This document shows, in pieces, positions 34,086-42,867 of a DNA stretch of 64,000 bases (within the stretch, counting starts at the first letter, position 1; each line of letters opens with the position of its first letter). A model generated the notes under the pieces. That model was not told where the DNA came from. It saw nothing but the letters and a program-made list of their open reading frames with translations, and made no database searches. Position numbers and translations under genes: made by a program. Source of the stretch: CAZNLH01 sp964573995 (GTDB lineage Bacteria > Gemmatimonadota > CAZMKB01 > CAZNLH01); NCBI GenBank assembly GCA_964573995.1, contig CAZNLH010000012.1, positions 1 to 64,000 on the forward strand, written 5' to 3'.

Positions 34086-34778
34086 TCATTTTATCAGGTG
34101 GCCTATGCGTGAAAAGCGCGGGACGAATGCATCGTGATCCCAAGAGAAGTAGACGAACAGCGGTGTCCCCTCGATCAGGCCCCGGTCCACAAATCCCCAG
34201 TAACGGCTGTCCCGGCTGTTGTCCCTATTGTCACCCAGGACAAAAAACTTGCCGGGAGGCACGACGATGGGCCCGAAGTTGTCCCTCGGCAATGGAAACC
34301 GGTTCGGCTGGATCCCCCTATCCCGGTTGCGATGGAGCACGGTCTGGACGCGTGGGTCGATATACTGGGCGTACCCCTCGTCCATCCTGGCGCCATTTAC
34401 GTAAAGGACCTTGTCCCTCATCTCCACCGTGTCGCCCCCAACAGCCACACACCGTTTCACGAAATCGAGGCTCTTGTCGAGGGGGTACTTGAACACCAGG
34501 ATGTCCCCCCTCTTCGGCTCCCGCAGGGCCGGGAGGTGGACATCAGTAAAGGGGACGATGGGACCGTAGACGAGTTTGTTGACCAGGAGAAAATCACCAA
34601 CGAGTAATGTCTTCTCCATCGAAGCGGAGGGAATCTTATATGCCTGGACGAAAAAGGTCCGGATCACAAAGAAGAGTATGAGGGCGTAGATCCCGGATTT
34701 GAGCCACTCCCGTCCCTCGCGCTCAAACCAGTTGCGGGGATCGCCCTCTTTGCCGGGTTGTTTCCCTGAATCAGGCAT
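34086..34778 (-). CDS. lepB: Signal peptidase I
   Basis: A 230-residue membrane protease that removes signal peptides from secreted proteins. The chosen ATG at 34778 overlaps the aminotransferase stop by 8 nt; a longer upstream frame of 28 residues is a shadow of that gene. A single N-terminal transmembrane segment (IYALILFFVIRTFFVQAY) leads into the catalytic serine in IPSASMEKTLLVGDFL. The catalytic lysine is in FVKRCVAVGGDTV. FFVLGDNRDNSRDSRYWGFV is the conserved box E. Length is usual for a minimal LepB. It is coupled to an aminotransferase gene of unrelated function. Confidence 0.95.
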   Translation of the reverse strand: MPDSGKQPGKEGDPRNWFEREGREWLKSGIYALILFFVIRTFFVQAYKIPSASMEKTLLVGDFLLVNKLVYGPIVPFTDVHLPALREPKRGDILVFKYPLDKSLDFVKRCVAVGGDTVEMRDKVLYVNGARMDEGYAQYIDPRVQTVLHRNRDRGIQPNRFPLPRDNFGPIVVPPGKFFVLGDNRDNSRDSRYWGFVDRGLIEGTPLFVYFSWDHDAFVPRFSRIGHLIK

Positions 34779-36174
34779 CGGAGCCGACTCCGCTCCCCCT
34801 GGCTCCCTCCACTTCCGAAAGGGCCTCGTCGAGGATCGCCAGGCCCTTGTCGATCTGCTCACGGGTTATCACCAGCGGCGGCGAAAAACGGATGACATTC
34901 GGACCGCACGGTAGCGTCAGTAAACCCTTATGGAAACAACTCAGGACCACTTCTTTTACCTCCTTCGATGCCATCTCCCGCGTCTCGCGGTCGCGGACGA
35001 GTTCCACCCCGATCATTAGCCCCTTTCCACGAACGTCGCCTATCAACTCGTGGTCGGCCTGGAGTTTGACCAGTTGCTCCATAAAATACCGCCCCTGCCT
35101 GGCGGCATTTTCAATCAGTTCCTCCTCCAGCAACTGGATGGTGGCGAGTGCCGCTGCACAGCAGACTGGGTTTCCGCCGAAGGTGTTGCCGTGAGAGCCT
35201 GGCTTCCATGTCATGATCGATTCCCTCGCCAGGATAGGGCCAATGACCATTCCGGAGGCGATCCCCTTGGCAAGGGTTATAATATCGGCGGAGACCCCGT
35301 AATGTTCCATGGCGAACATCCTGCCGGTCCTTCCCATGCCCGACTGCACTTCATCGGCAATAAGCAGAATGCCATACTTCTCCGCCAGTGCCTTGAGCGC
35401 CCTGTGATAATCGTCCGGAGGCGCGACGTAACCACCCTCGCCCTGGATGGGCTCCACTATGATCGCAGCCACCTCCTCAGGGTCGGTTAGGCCCTGGAAT
35501 ACCTGATCCTCTATGTACGAGACGCAGTACAGGTCGCACCCGGGATACGTCAGGTTGAAGGCGCAACGGTAGCAGTAACCATACGGGACGTGGATCACGC
35601 CCGGCATCATCGGGAAGAACTTGTTCCGCTGGGTCGTCTTGCTGCACGTAAGTGCAAGAGACCCCATGGTCCTTCCGTGAAACGCCCGATGAAAGGCGAT
35701 GAACCTCTTGCGCTCGGTGTGGTACCTTGACAACTTCAATGCCCCCTCAACGGCCTCCGTCCCGGTGTTGCCGAAAAAGACCTTCATGTTCTCCTCTCCC
35801 GGCGCTATTTCACTCAATTTCCTCGCGAGCAGCGCCTGGGGCTCATAATAGAAATCAGTTCCGGCATAATGAATAAGGTCAGCAACCTGGCTTCTTACCG
35901 CCTCAACGACCAGGGGATGGCAGTGTCCCGTGGAACAGCAAGCGATACCTGCATTGAAGTCGAGGAATAGATTTCCGTCCACGTCCTCTATGACCGAACC
36001 CTTGCCCTTCTTTACCACTAGCGGGTACATCCTCGTGTAGGATGGTGACATGTACCGACCGTCGAGTTCCACCAAGGCCCTCGCCCGCGGTCCTGGCAAC
36101 TCTGCGTTAATTCGCGGAGCCAGCGATTCATCGACCTCACCCACTCTCGATTCATTCCTGACCTGATCTTCCAT
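34771..36174 (-). CDS. PLP-dependent class III aminotransferase
   Basis: About 467 residues from ATG 36174, six bases after GGAGG; the ATG directly before it is also possible. It is an omega-amino-acid type aminotransferase: FLDFNAGIACCSTGHCHP, VFFGNTGTEAVEGALKLSR, FHRAFHGRTMGSLALTCSK, LIADEVQSGMGRTGRMFA, and the PLP lysine in ITLAKGIASG. The block YGYCYRCAFNLTYPGCDLYC resembles a cysteine-containing insertion of archaeal-type ornithine or broad-specificity aminotransferases and racemases. Candidate activities are 4-aminobutyrate, ornithine or lysine transamination. The upstream aldehyde dehydrogenase (46 nt gap) would oxidise the semialdehyde product, giving a two-step amino-acid degradation. 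Confidence 0.9.
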   Translation of the reverse strand: MEDQVRNESRVGEVDESLAPRINAELPGPRARALVELDGRYMSPSYTRMYPLVVKKGKGSVIEDVDGNLFLDFNAGIACCSTGHCHPLVVEAVRSQVADLIHYAGTDFYYEPQALLARKLSEIAPGEENMKVFFGNTGTEAVEGALKLSRYHTERKRFIAFHRAFHGRTMGSLALTCSKTTQRNKFFPMMPGVIHVPYGYCYRCAFNLTYPGCDLYCVSYIEDQVFQGLTDPEEVAAIIVEPIQGEGGYVAPPDDYHRALKALAEKYGILLIADEVQSGMGRTGRMFAMEHYGVSADIITLAKGIASGMVIGPILARESIMTWKPGSHGNTFGGNPVCCAAALATIQLLEEELIENAARQGRYFMEQLVKLQADHELIGDVRGKGLMIGVELVRDRETREMASKEVKEVVLSCFHKGLLTLPCGPNVIRFSPPLVITREQIDKGLAILDEALSEVEGARGSGVGSDA

Positions 36175-36220
36175 CATGACCCTCCATTTGAGAACTATCC
36201 CGGGAAATCCAACTGCTGGT

Positions 36221-37708
36221 TCAGCGGTTGTCGATCTGCGCCCTCTGGAGCTTCCCGCTGTAATCGACATAGACAGTCTTTATTTCACTGAAGAACTCAT
36301 ATACCGTCCAGCCCCCTTCCCTGTGCCCGTTTCCGGTTGCCTTCAGGCCTCCGAATGGGAGATGCGCCTCGGCACCGATGGTTGGGCCGTTGATATATGT
36401 AATACCGGCCTCGAAATCCTCGATGGCCTTGAAGGCTGCATTGACGTCCCTCGTATAGATCGACGAGGAGAGGCCATAGGTCGTGTCGTTCAGTATCGAA
36501 ATTGCCTCTTTGAGGTCCCTCGCACGGATCACGGACAGGACCGGGCCGAAGATCTCTTCACGTGCGATTCGCATCGCGGGTCCAACGTCGGTGAAGATGG
36601 TCGGCGCGTAAAACCACCCGGGCCCCAGGTCCCCATCTACCGCCGGCTCGCCGCCGATCGCCAACTTTGCGCCCTCTTCCCTGCCCACCTGCACGTAACG
36701 GTGGACGATGTCCCGCTGTCCCTCGTTTATAAGGGGGCCTACGTCCACGCCGGGTTCCAGGCCCGATCCGAGCCTTAGTCGCGCGGTCATCTCGAGCAAC
36801 CTTTCAAGAAACCGATCGTATATCTCCGTATGCAGGATCAGGCGGCTCGTAGCGGTGCATCGCTGCCCGGTGGTCCCGAACGCACCCCAGAGGACCCCTT
36901 CAAGGGCTAGATCGAGGTCGGCATCCTCAAGGACGACCTGCGCATTCTTCCCCCCCATCTCGAGAGATACGCGCTTTAGACCGCCACCGCCAACCCTTGA
37001 GATCTCTCTCCCCACGGCGGTCGAACCCGTGAATGATACAAGGTCGACACCCGGGTGGTTCACTAACGGGACACCGACGCCGCTTCCGGATCCGTGGACC
37101 AGGTTGACCGCATCGGGAACCACGCCCGCCTCGAGCAGTATCTCTACAAGCATCGTAGCCGTCAAAGGCGTATCGCTGGCCGGTTTGAACACCACGGCGT
37201 TCCCGCACAGCAAGGCCGGAAATATCTTCCATGTAGGAATGGCCATGGGAAAGTTCCATGGGGTTATGATGGCCGCCACACCGACGGGCCGCCTCACCGA
37301 CATTGCAAACTTGTGCGGGAGTTCCGAAGGGACCGTGTGGCCGAAGAGACGCCTCCCCTCTCCGGCCGCGTAATAGGCCGTATCTATACCCTCCTGGACA
37401 TCCCCCCTTGTCTCATCGAGGACCTTCCCCATCTCCCGGGTCATTCCCCCGGCTATCTCCTCTTTCCTCTCCACCAGGAGATCGCCCACCTTCTTCAGTA
37501 TCTCGCCGCGTTGCGGGACGGGCACATTTTTCCATGCATTGAAGCCTCTGCGCGCTGCCCGTACCGCCTCTTCCACGTCTTCCTTCGAGGAATCCGGGAA
37601 GACCCCCAGGACCTCTCTCCAGTCAGCGGGGTTCCGGTTCTCGAAGGTCTTACCGCTCCTCGCCTCGACCCACTTGCCTCCTATGAAGTTCCTGAATTGC
37701 TCTGCCAT
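36221..37708 (-). CDS. Aldehyde dehydrogenase
   Basis: A 495-residue NAD(P)-dependent aldehyde dehydrogenase from ATG 37708 (MAEQFRNFIGGKWVEA); the longer frame upstream of it is a shadow of the response regulator gene. Conserved blocks: PWNFPMAIPTWKIFPALLCGN, FTGSTAVGREI, the catalytic Glu in SLEMGGKNAQVVLEDADLD, and the catalytic Cys in TTGQRCTATSR. EEIFGPVLSVI and LPFGGLKATGNGHREGG are at the C-terminal side. The GQRCTA context is typical of semialdehyde or piperideine-6-carboxylate dehydrogenases. It precedes the class III aminotransferase and probably oxidises its aldehyde product. It also follows the NtrX-like regulator with a 40-nt gap. Confidence 0.93.
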   Translation of the reverse strand: MAEQFRNFIGGKWVEARSGKTFENRNPADWREVLGVFPDSSKEDVEEAVRAARRGFNAWKNVPVPQRGEILKKVGDLLVERKEEIAGGMTREMGKVLDETRGDVQEGIDTAYYAAGEGRRLFGHTVPSELPHKFAMSVRRPVGVAAIITPWNFPMAIPTWKIFPALLCGNAVVFKPASDTPLTATMLVEILLEAGVVPDAVNLVHGSGSGVGVPLVNHPGVDLVSFTGSTAVGREISRVGGGGLKRVSLEMGGKNAQVVLEDADLDLALEGVLWGAFGTTGQRCTATSRLILHTEIYDRFLERLLEMTARLRLGSGLEPGVDVGPLINEGQRDIVHRYVQVGREEGAKLAIGGEPAVDGDLGPGWFYAPTIFTDVGPAMRIAREEIFGPVLSVIRARDLKEAISILNDTTYGLSSSIYTRDVNAAFKAIEDFEAGITYINGPTIGAEAHLPFGGLKATGNGHREGGWTVYEFFSEIKTVYVDYSGKLQRAQIDNR

Positions 37709-37748
37709 GATTCTTCCCCTCTCTCCTATCAGGCATTCCGCTCGCCGC

Positions 37749-39116
37749 CTATCGGCCATCCTTCGCCAGTCGGTACTTTTCAATCTTCTTATAAAGGTTG
37801 CTCCGCTGCATACCGAGCTTTCTGGCCGTCTCGCTGACGTTCCAACCATTCTCCTCGAGTTTCTCGGCCAGGAATGCCCTCTCCGTAGTCTCCTTGAAGT
37901 CACTGAAGGTGCGTATCTCTCCCGATATCGAGCCGGCAACGATGTCCCGAGCCCCCTCGGTATAGGCCCTTACGTCTCTGAGGGCAATCTCCTCGCGCGG
38001 TGACAGGATGGCCAGGCGTTCGACCGTGTTTTTCAACTCCCTGACGTTCCCAGGCCAAGAGAGACCGCACAGGTACGTCATGGCCTCGTCATTTACCCGT
38101 TTGGGCTTCGATCCATTCTCAATGGAGAAGTTCCTCAGGAAATCGTCCACAAGGAGCGGGATGTCTTCCCTCCTTTCCCTCAGGGGGGGCACTCGAAGCG
38201 TTACGACATTCAGGCGATAATAGAGGTCTTCTCGAAAGTTATCGGATTCCATCTCCCTTTCGAGGTCCTTGTTGGTCGCAGATATCACCCTCACATCGAC
38301 ATGGATATTGGACTTGCCTCCAACGCGCTGAATGATACCATTCTGTAGGGCCCGCAGGACCTTTGCCTGGGTATCGAGGCTCATGTCCCCGATCTCATCG
38401 AGAAAGAGGGTCCCCTTATCGGCCTGTTGGAACTTCCCGACTTTTTTCGCATAGGCGCCCGTAAAGGAACCCTTCTCATGCCCGAACAACTCGCTCTCCA
38501 CGAGTTCCTTCGGTATCGCCGCGCAATTTACCTCGACAAAGGCCTCGCCCACCCGCTTGCTCCCCCTGTGGATATACCTGGCCAGGAGTTCCTTGCCGGT
38601 GCCGTTCTCGCCACGGATCAGGACCCTCGCATTGGAAGGCGCCACCTTGTCCGCCAGTTCGAGCACCTCTTTCAGGGATTTGCTCTCTCCGATTATCCTG
38701 TATCGCCGCTCTTCGCTCGTCCTCAACCTGCGATTCTCTATGGTAAGGTTGTGGCTCTTGAGGGCATTGTGTATTCCGATCAGTATCTTCTCCTGGTCGA
38801 GGGGCTTTTCCAGGAAGTCGTAGGCCCCGAGTTTCGTGGCCTGAACGGCTGTCTCGATTGTCCCATGCCCCGATATCATGATCACGTGGGCGGCATTATC
38901 AATTTTAAGGAGCTCCTTGAGGACATCCATCCCGTCCATCCCGGGCATCTTTATGTCGAGTAGGACCAGGTCAGGCGATTCCTCGTGATAGCGATCTATC
39001 CCTTCCCTACCGTTTTCAGCGACCCTGACCCTGTATCCCTCATACTCGAGTATCTTTTTCAGGCTCTCAAGGATGCTCGTCTCGTCATCGATTACGAGGA
39101 TCGTCTCGTTAGGCAT
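37749..39116 (-). CDS. NtrX/NtrC-family sigma54 response regulator
   Basis: A 455-residue activator. The receiver domain has the acidic pair in VIDDE, the phospho-acceptor Asp in LVLLDIKMPG and the conserved Lys in FLEKPLD. A sigma54 AAA+ domain follows: GENGTGKELLARYIH (Walker A), ELFGHEKGSFTGA (GAFTGA variant, GSFTGA), GTLFLDEIGDMSLDTQAKVLR (Walker B) and WPGNVRELKN. The C-terminus has a Fis-type helix-turn-helix (NVSETARKLGMQRSNLYKKI). NtrX proteins are partners of NtrY kinases; a giant NtrY-like kinase lies 6 kb away in this window. It implies the organism has sigma54. It has its own promoter and precedes the aldehyde dehydrogenase. Confidence 0.93.
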   Translation of the reverse strand: MPNETILVIDDETSILESLKKILEYEGYRVRVAENGREGIDRYHEESPDLVLLDIKMPGMDGMDVLKELLKIDNAAHVIMISGHGTIETAVQATKLGAYDFLEKPLDQEKILIGIHNALKSHNLTIENRRLRTSEERRYRIIGESKSLKEVLELADKVAPSNARVLIRGENGTGKELLARYIHRGSKRVGEAFVEVNCAAIPKELVESELFGHEKGSFTGAYAKKVGKFQQADKGTLFLDEIGDMSLDTQAKVLRALQNGIIQRVGGKSNIHVDVRVISATNKDLEREMESDNFREDLYYRLNVVTLRVPPLRERREDIPLLVDDFLRNFSIENGSKPKRVNDEAMTYLCGLSWPGNVRELKNTVERLAILSPREEIALRDVRAYTEGARDIVAGSISGEIRTFSDFKETTERAFLAEKLEENGWNVSETARKLGMQRSNLYKKIEKYRLAKDGR

Positions 39117-39173
39117 TAGAGGTCACCAGGGATAAAAGGGGACAAGAATCGGTATTTGATCCGTAAATTTCAC

Positions 39174-39202
39174 AATTTAATATGCCTGGTCATGCTTGTC
39201 AA
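39174..39202 (-). promoter_or_regulatory. Promoter of the response regulator gene
   Basis: On the minus strand TTGACA (39202-39197), 17-nt spacer, TAAATT (39179-39174), about 58 nt upstream of the start. Confidence 0.7.
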
Positions 39203-39403
39203 AGGGGATTGCTGTTATAATACTTTCGGTTTTCGATCGATAACATGCAATGAGGGGGGCCCATCGGCGCCACGCGCACAAATGGGCAAGAGACTTCCGG
39301 GATACGACACTAAATAATACGCTCAAATATAAAAAACAGGTGGGGGCTCCAGGGAGGGCCGATGAGGCGATAGCCCGAGAATGGCAAGGCGATGAGATTG
39401 AGG

Positions 39404-39988
39404 TCAACGACGACCAGCAAGTGGGATCGAGGCCTTGGCATGATATTCCGCGCCCGTGGGCCTAAGGATGCTCTCCATCAACTCCACCGATTCAACCCGG
39501 AGCCTCTCTCCAGGCAAACTCACCCTCTCGAGTCGCTCCGCCAGTCCCGGTGAGAGTTTATCCTTCCCCTTCCGAGTGCTCCTTATCCTGCCGATAGTCA
39601 GGTGCGGGTGGAAGGCCCTCTTTTCCTTATTGAATCCGAGCCTCTCGAGCCCGTCCTCTATATCGTGGTAAACGTCCTTGATGATGGAAAGCGCTTCGCC
39701 GTCCTTCACACCGATCCACACGACCCTGGGCCGCCGTATATCCGGGAAGGCACCGACGCCCTGGAGTGCGAGATCAAAGGGTGGATGGCGTGAGACCGCA
39801 TCCCTGATCACTCCTTCTACCGGTTCGCACAGCACGGGGGACACCTCACCCAGGAACTTTAGGGTCAGGTGGATGTTGCCCGGAGAAATCCAGCGGACAG
39901 GATCCCTGTCCAGCCTTATCCCAGCAATCAACCTGTGGATGGATATCCTTACATCCTCGGTCAGGTTGACGGCTATGAATAGTCTCAT
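39404..39988 (-). CDS. thpR: RNA 2',3'-cyclic phosphodiesterase (2H family)
   Basis: A 194-residue member of the LigT/ThpR two-histidine phosphoesterases. The two HxT motifs are visible: HLTLKFLGEV near residue 45 and HPHLTIGRIR near residue 130. The N-terminus MRLFIAVNLTEDV is typical of the family. The enzyme opens 2',3'-cyclic RNA ends and can ligate RNA in vitro; its cellular role is uncertain. Start 39988 overlaps the pncC stop by ATGA, so the two are co-translated, as is common for this pair in many bacteria. It is the last gene of the housekeeping operon. Confidence 0.92.
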   Translation of the reverse strand: MRLFIAVNLTEDVRISIHRLIAGIRLDRDPVRWISPGNIHLTLKFLGEVSPVLCEPVEGVIRDAVSRHPPFDLALQGVGAFPDIRRPRVVWIGVKDGEALSIIKDVYHDIEDGLERLGFNKEKRAFHPHLTIGRIRSTRKGKDKLSPGLAERLERVSLPGERLRVESVELMESILRPTGAEYHAKASIPLAGRR

Positions 39989-40482
39989 TTCCGTGAAGAG
40001 AGGGAGTCGATCAACATCCTGATTGCCTCAGAAGAGGCCCTCTCCTTTATTTCAGACCGCGTCCCATCGAAATGAAAGCACTCAACCCGCTCGGCGAAAC
40101 GTCCCGAGCGATAGAGGCCAATATAAACGGTTCCAACCGGTTTCTCGGCTGTCCCTCCACCCGGCCCGGCGATTCCGGTTACCCCGATACCGTAATCAGA
40201 GCCTCCGGCAACTGCAACCCCCCTTGCCATCTCACCGGCTACGCCCTCGCTCACGGCTCCAAACCGCGACAGGGTGCTCTCACAAACGCCGAGGGTCCTC
40301 ACCTTTGCATCATCCGAATAGGCGACGACACCCATCCTGAAGAAAGATGACGCACCGGGGACCTCGGTGATCCCGTGTGAGATCAGGCCGCCCGTGCAGG
40401 ATTCCGCAACCGAGAGCGACAACCCACGCGCCCTCATCTCACCATGCAGGACCAAGCATAGATGATAGAAACTTTCGGTCAC
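39985..40482 (-). CDS. pncC: Nicotinamide-nucleotide amidohydrolase (CinA C-terminal domain)
   Basis: A 165-residue stand-alone CinA C-terminal domain, which deamidates nicotinamide mononucleotide to nicotinate mononucleotide in NAD recycling. Family blocks: SLSVAESCTGGLISHGITEVPGASSFF, then VVAYSDDAKVRTLGV, and GIAGPGGGTAEKPVGTVYIGL. Start is GTG 40482, or ATG at 40437 with the family's usual short N-terminus. The N-terminal molybdopterin-binding-like domain of full CinA is absent. It lies about 107 nt after pgpA and overlaps thpR. Confidence 0.92.
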   Translation of the reverse strand: MTESFYHLCLVLHGEMRARGLSLSVAESCTGGLISHGITEVPGASSFFRMGVVAYSDDAKVRTLGVCESTLSRFGAVSEGVAGEMARGVAVAGGSDYGIGVTGIAGPGGGTAEKPVGTVYIGLYRSGRFAERVECFHFDGTRSEIKERASSEAIRMLIDSLSSRK

Positions 40483-40589
40483 CGATAAATGATCCCGATC
40501 TCGTTATTTCCACCACTCGCGGGACCATTGCCCCGTCCGCCGGTTAAGCATCGACTGCACGACAACGGGCGACTTCATCATGAGCCCCG

Positions 40590-41057
40590 CTAAGTGGCCC
40601 AGAAAATCCAGTGGAGAACACGGAGAGTCAGGTTGGTATAAATGCCCGCCAGGAGATCATCGGTCATTACACCCCACCCGGCGGGCAACCGCTGGCTCGA
40701 ATCCACCGGAAAGGGCTTTACGATGTCATAGAATCTAAACAAGAAGAATGCGAGGACCAGGCCGCCCCAGGGTCCTCCCATGTCTTTAATCGACAAGAAT
40801 GAGATGGCCACAAAGAATCCCATGACTTCATCGATCACGATCCTCCCGGAATCTCTACCCCATTCAGCCTCCGCCCTGCCCGAGATGTAAACCCCAGATA
40901 GATAGAGGATCGGAACAATGATCAGGTATCCCGCCGATGAGGGGGTTCCAAGGAAACATACGAGAAGCGCCGTGACGGCCGATGCCGCCGTAGCCGGAGC
41001 AACGGGTATGTACCCTACCCCCATCATGGAAGCCAGCAGTTTGACCACCCGATTCAA
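40590..41057 (-). CDS. pgpA: Phosphatidylglycerophosphatase A
   Basis: A 155-residue membrane phosphatase that converts phosphatidylglycerophosphate to phosphatidylglycerol, the step after PgsA. The family signature with acidic residues appears as RIVIDEVMGFFVAI, and the C-terminal FFLFRFYDIVKPFP is also conserved. About four hydrophobic segments. It is nine bases downstream of pgsA, so both steps of phosphatidylglycerol synthesis are encoded together. Confidence 0.92.
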   Translation of the reverse strand: MNRVVKLLASMMGVGYIPVAPATAASAVTALLVCFLGTPSSAGYLIIVPILYLSGVYISGRAEAEWGRDSGRIVIDEVMGFFVAISFLSIKDMGGPWGGLVLAFFLFRFYDIVKPFPVDSSQRLPAGWGVMTDDLLAGIYTNLTLRVLHWIFWAT

Positions 41058-41066
41058 TGTAATTCC

Positions 41067-41663
41067 TTACACTATGTGGCGGTTCCCCCAGACATAGAAG
41101 AAACCCGATGTCACGGTCAACAAGAGGACTATCCAAAGTGAAAAGGTGTTGAGGTACTGGTGAAACCCGTCAAACCCTGCGAACTGGAAGGATGGGTACC
41201 TCTCTTGAAGAGACCTGTGTATCAACCGGATCAGTACCGACCCGATAAAGAAGTTCTGAGTCAGGGTCTTCGCCTTCGCCAGCCTGGAGGCCGAGATGAT
41301 CCTCCCCCTGTAAAGGGAATAATAGCGGAACCCCATGATTATGACTTCCCGGCCCAGCACTATCAACACTACCCAGAGCCCCACCTCACGAGTAACGTCA
41401 TCCTTGTTTAGATAAAAGGCGATGAATGCGGCCGAGAGCAAGAATTTGTCAGCCAGGGGATCTATGACCTTCCCCAGGTTGGTGACATCCCCGTACTTTC
41501 TGGCAAGGTATCCATCGTAGAGATCGGTAAGGGCCGCTCCAAGGAAGATGACAAAGGCCAGGATCCGATAGAACGGCTCCTCGTAAAACAGGATCAACAG
41601 GAAGAGGATAGGGCTTGCAATAAGCCTGCTGATCGTCATCTTGTTCGATAGAGTCATCTTCAT
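41067..41663 (-). CDS. pgsA: CDP-diacylglycerol-glycerol-3-phosphate 3-phosphatidyltransferase
   Basis: A 198-residue integral membrane enzyme making phosphatidylglycerophosphate from CDP-diacylglycerol and glycerol-3-phosphate. The CDP-alcohol phosphatidyltransferase signature is complete: DLYDGYLARKYGDVTNLG followed by KVIDPLADKFL (the D-x2-DG-x2-AR-x8-G-x3-D-x3-D pattern). Several membrane helices surround it. Start ATG 41663 overlaps the stop of the MglA-like gene by ATGA. It lies in the recR to pgpA run of overlapping genes. Confidence 0.94.
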   Translation of the reverse strand: MKMTLSNKMTISRLIASPILFLLILFYEEPFYRILAFVIFLGAALTDLYDGYLARKYGDVTNLGKVIDPLADKFLLSAAFIAFYLNKDDVTREVGLWVVLIVLGREVIIMGFRYYSLYRGRIISASRLAKAKTLTQNFFIGSVLIRLIHRSLQERYPSFQFAGFDGFHQYLNTFSLWIVLLLTVTSGFFYVWGNRHIV

Positions 41664-42277
41664 TTACCATACCCCACCGCTCTCTTCATCTGTAGGCCCC
41701 TCCACTCGAGGGCCGCAGACAAGGCGATGCGAAGGGTGGACAGCACACCTCTTCCATCGCCGGCGACGGACGCCACCCAGGGACAATTCATTGGATTCAA
41801 GCGCGACTGGAGATATTGAAGCGGAAGCCTATCGTTGACATCCCGCTTGTTGTACTGGACAATCAACGGCGCCGATCCCCCATTCCCCGCCCGGGACAGT
41901 GCCTTGGACTCGTCCACTTCTCGCATGGCCGAGATGTTTTTCGAAAGCGCACCAACCCTGGAATCCACCACAAGGACGATACCATCGACGCCACTGATCA
42001 ATATGTCTCTGCTCATATCCCTGTGCAGCGTGGGACACAACGTCAGGAGCATCACACGTATCGAGGGAGAGTATCCTGCCACTATTTCGAACACGAGGAA
42101 ATCCATCATGGAATTGCCGAAGGAGCAATCGGTCACGAGGGCAAGGCGCTGCATGTCACGGCATTCAAGGCGACCCCGTATATACCTCAGATTCGTCAGT
42201 TTCCCGGCACCCCGGGTCCCGACGTAAGAAATTTTTAGTGGTTTCTCTCCAAGTACCCCGTCCCGACAAGGTGTCAT
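41660..42277 (-). CDS. Degenerate MglA-like small GTPase
   Basis: A 205-residue protein resembling the MglA branch of Ras-like GTPases. The P-loop region reads KISYVGTRGAGKLTNLRYI; residue 27, after the P-loop lysine, is Leu instead of the Mg-binding Ser/Thr, although Thr follows. The G3 region, normally with VPGQ in MglA, reads LTLCPTLHRDMSRD and has lost the PG. The strand GVDGIVLVVDS and the guanine-specificity motif YNKRD are kept. So the fold and base recognition seem intact while Mg binding and switch II are altered. MglA controls polarity and motility in Myxococcus and Thermus; no MglB-like partner is adjacent. It overlaps recR and pgsA by ATGA at both ends. Confidence 0.72.
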   Translation of the reverse strand: MTPCRDGVLGEKPLKISYVGTRGAGKLTNLRYIRGRLECRDMQRLALVTDCSFGNSMMDFLVFEIVAGYSPSIRVMLLTLCPTLHRDMSRDILISGVDGIVLVVDSRVGALSKNISAMREVDESKALSRAGNGGSAPLIVQYNKRDVNDRLPLQYLQSRLNPMNCPWVASVAGDGRGVLSTLRIALSAALEWRGLQMKRAVGYGK

Positions 42278-42867
42278 CTCAACTCTCTCCGGCCATCCAG
42301 GGCCTCGGACAAAGTCACCTCATCGGTGTATTCGATGTCCCCACCCATGGGCAGGCCCCTTGCGATGCGAGTCACCCGAACATTGAGTGGCCTAAGGGCC
42401 TTCGCCAGGTAAGCGGCAGTCGCCTCTCCCTCGCGCGTGGGATTGGTGGCCAGTATTACCTCTTGAAAACCACCCTCCTTTACCCTCTTTATCAAGCGGT
42501 CCGTAGTCAGATCATTCGGCCCTATACCATCCAGCGGAGAAATCACTCCCATCAGGACGTGATACTGTCCACGATACCTCCCGGTCCTCTCGATGGGAGC
42601 GATATTGCCCGGTTCTTCCACCACGCACAGCAGTCGATGATCCCTACCGGGATCCGTGCAGATCTCACAGGGGTCGATTTCGGTCAGGTTTGAGCACTCC
42701 GAACAGAAGGTGACCTTCTCCTTGATGTCCTGGATCGCACCGGCCAGGTTTCTCGCCTCCTCCGCAGGGGCCTTCAGAAGATGAAATGTCAGGCGTTGCG
42801 CCGTCTTCCTCCCGATGCCGGGCAACCTGGTAAATTCATCGATCAGTCTTTCGATTGATGATGTCAT
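42274..42867 (-). CDS. recR: Recombination protein RecR
   Basis: A 197-residue RecR, which loads RecA at gaps together with RecO/RecF. Domain order is standard: helix-hairpin-helix (LIDEFTRLPGIGRKTAQRL), C4 zinc finger (CSECSNLTEIDPCEIC), TOPRIM (LLCVVEEPGN to ATNPTREGEATA) and a C-terminal Walker-B-like segment (VTRIARGLPMGGDIEYTDE). Start 42867 overlaps a possible small upstream frame by ATGA. It sits in the classic dnaX-ebfC-recR order. Confidence 0.97.
   Translation of the reverse strand: MTSSIERLIDEFTRLPGIGRKTAQRLTFHLLKAPAEEARNLAGAIQDIKEKVTFCSECSNLTEIDPCEICTDPGRDHRLLCVVEEPGNIAPIERTGRYRGQYHVLMGVISPLDGIGPNDLTTDRLIKRVKEGGFQEVILATNPTREGEATAAYLAKALRPLNVRVTRIARGLPMGGDIEYTDEVTLSEALDGRRELR

Noticed and set aside
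39203..39465. A plus-strand TATAAT at 39216-39221 followed by a small open frame and a GCCCAT/ATGGGC hairpin, considered as a small RNA or a c-di-GMP riboswitch
   Set aside because: No properly spaced -35 box, no ribosome-binding site and no match to the conserved c-di-GMP aptamer core; the frame also runs into thpR.
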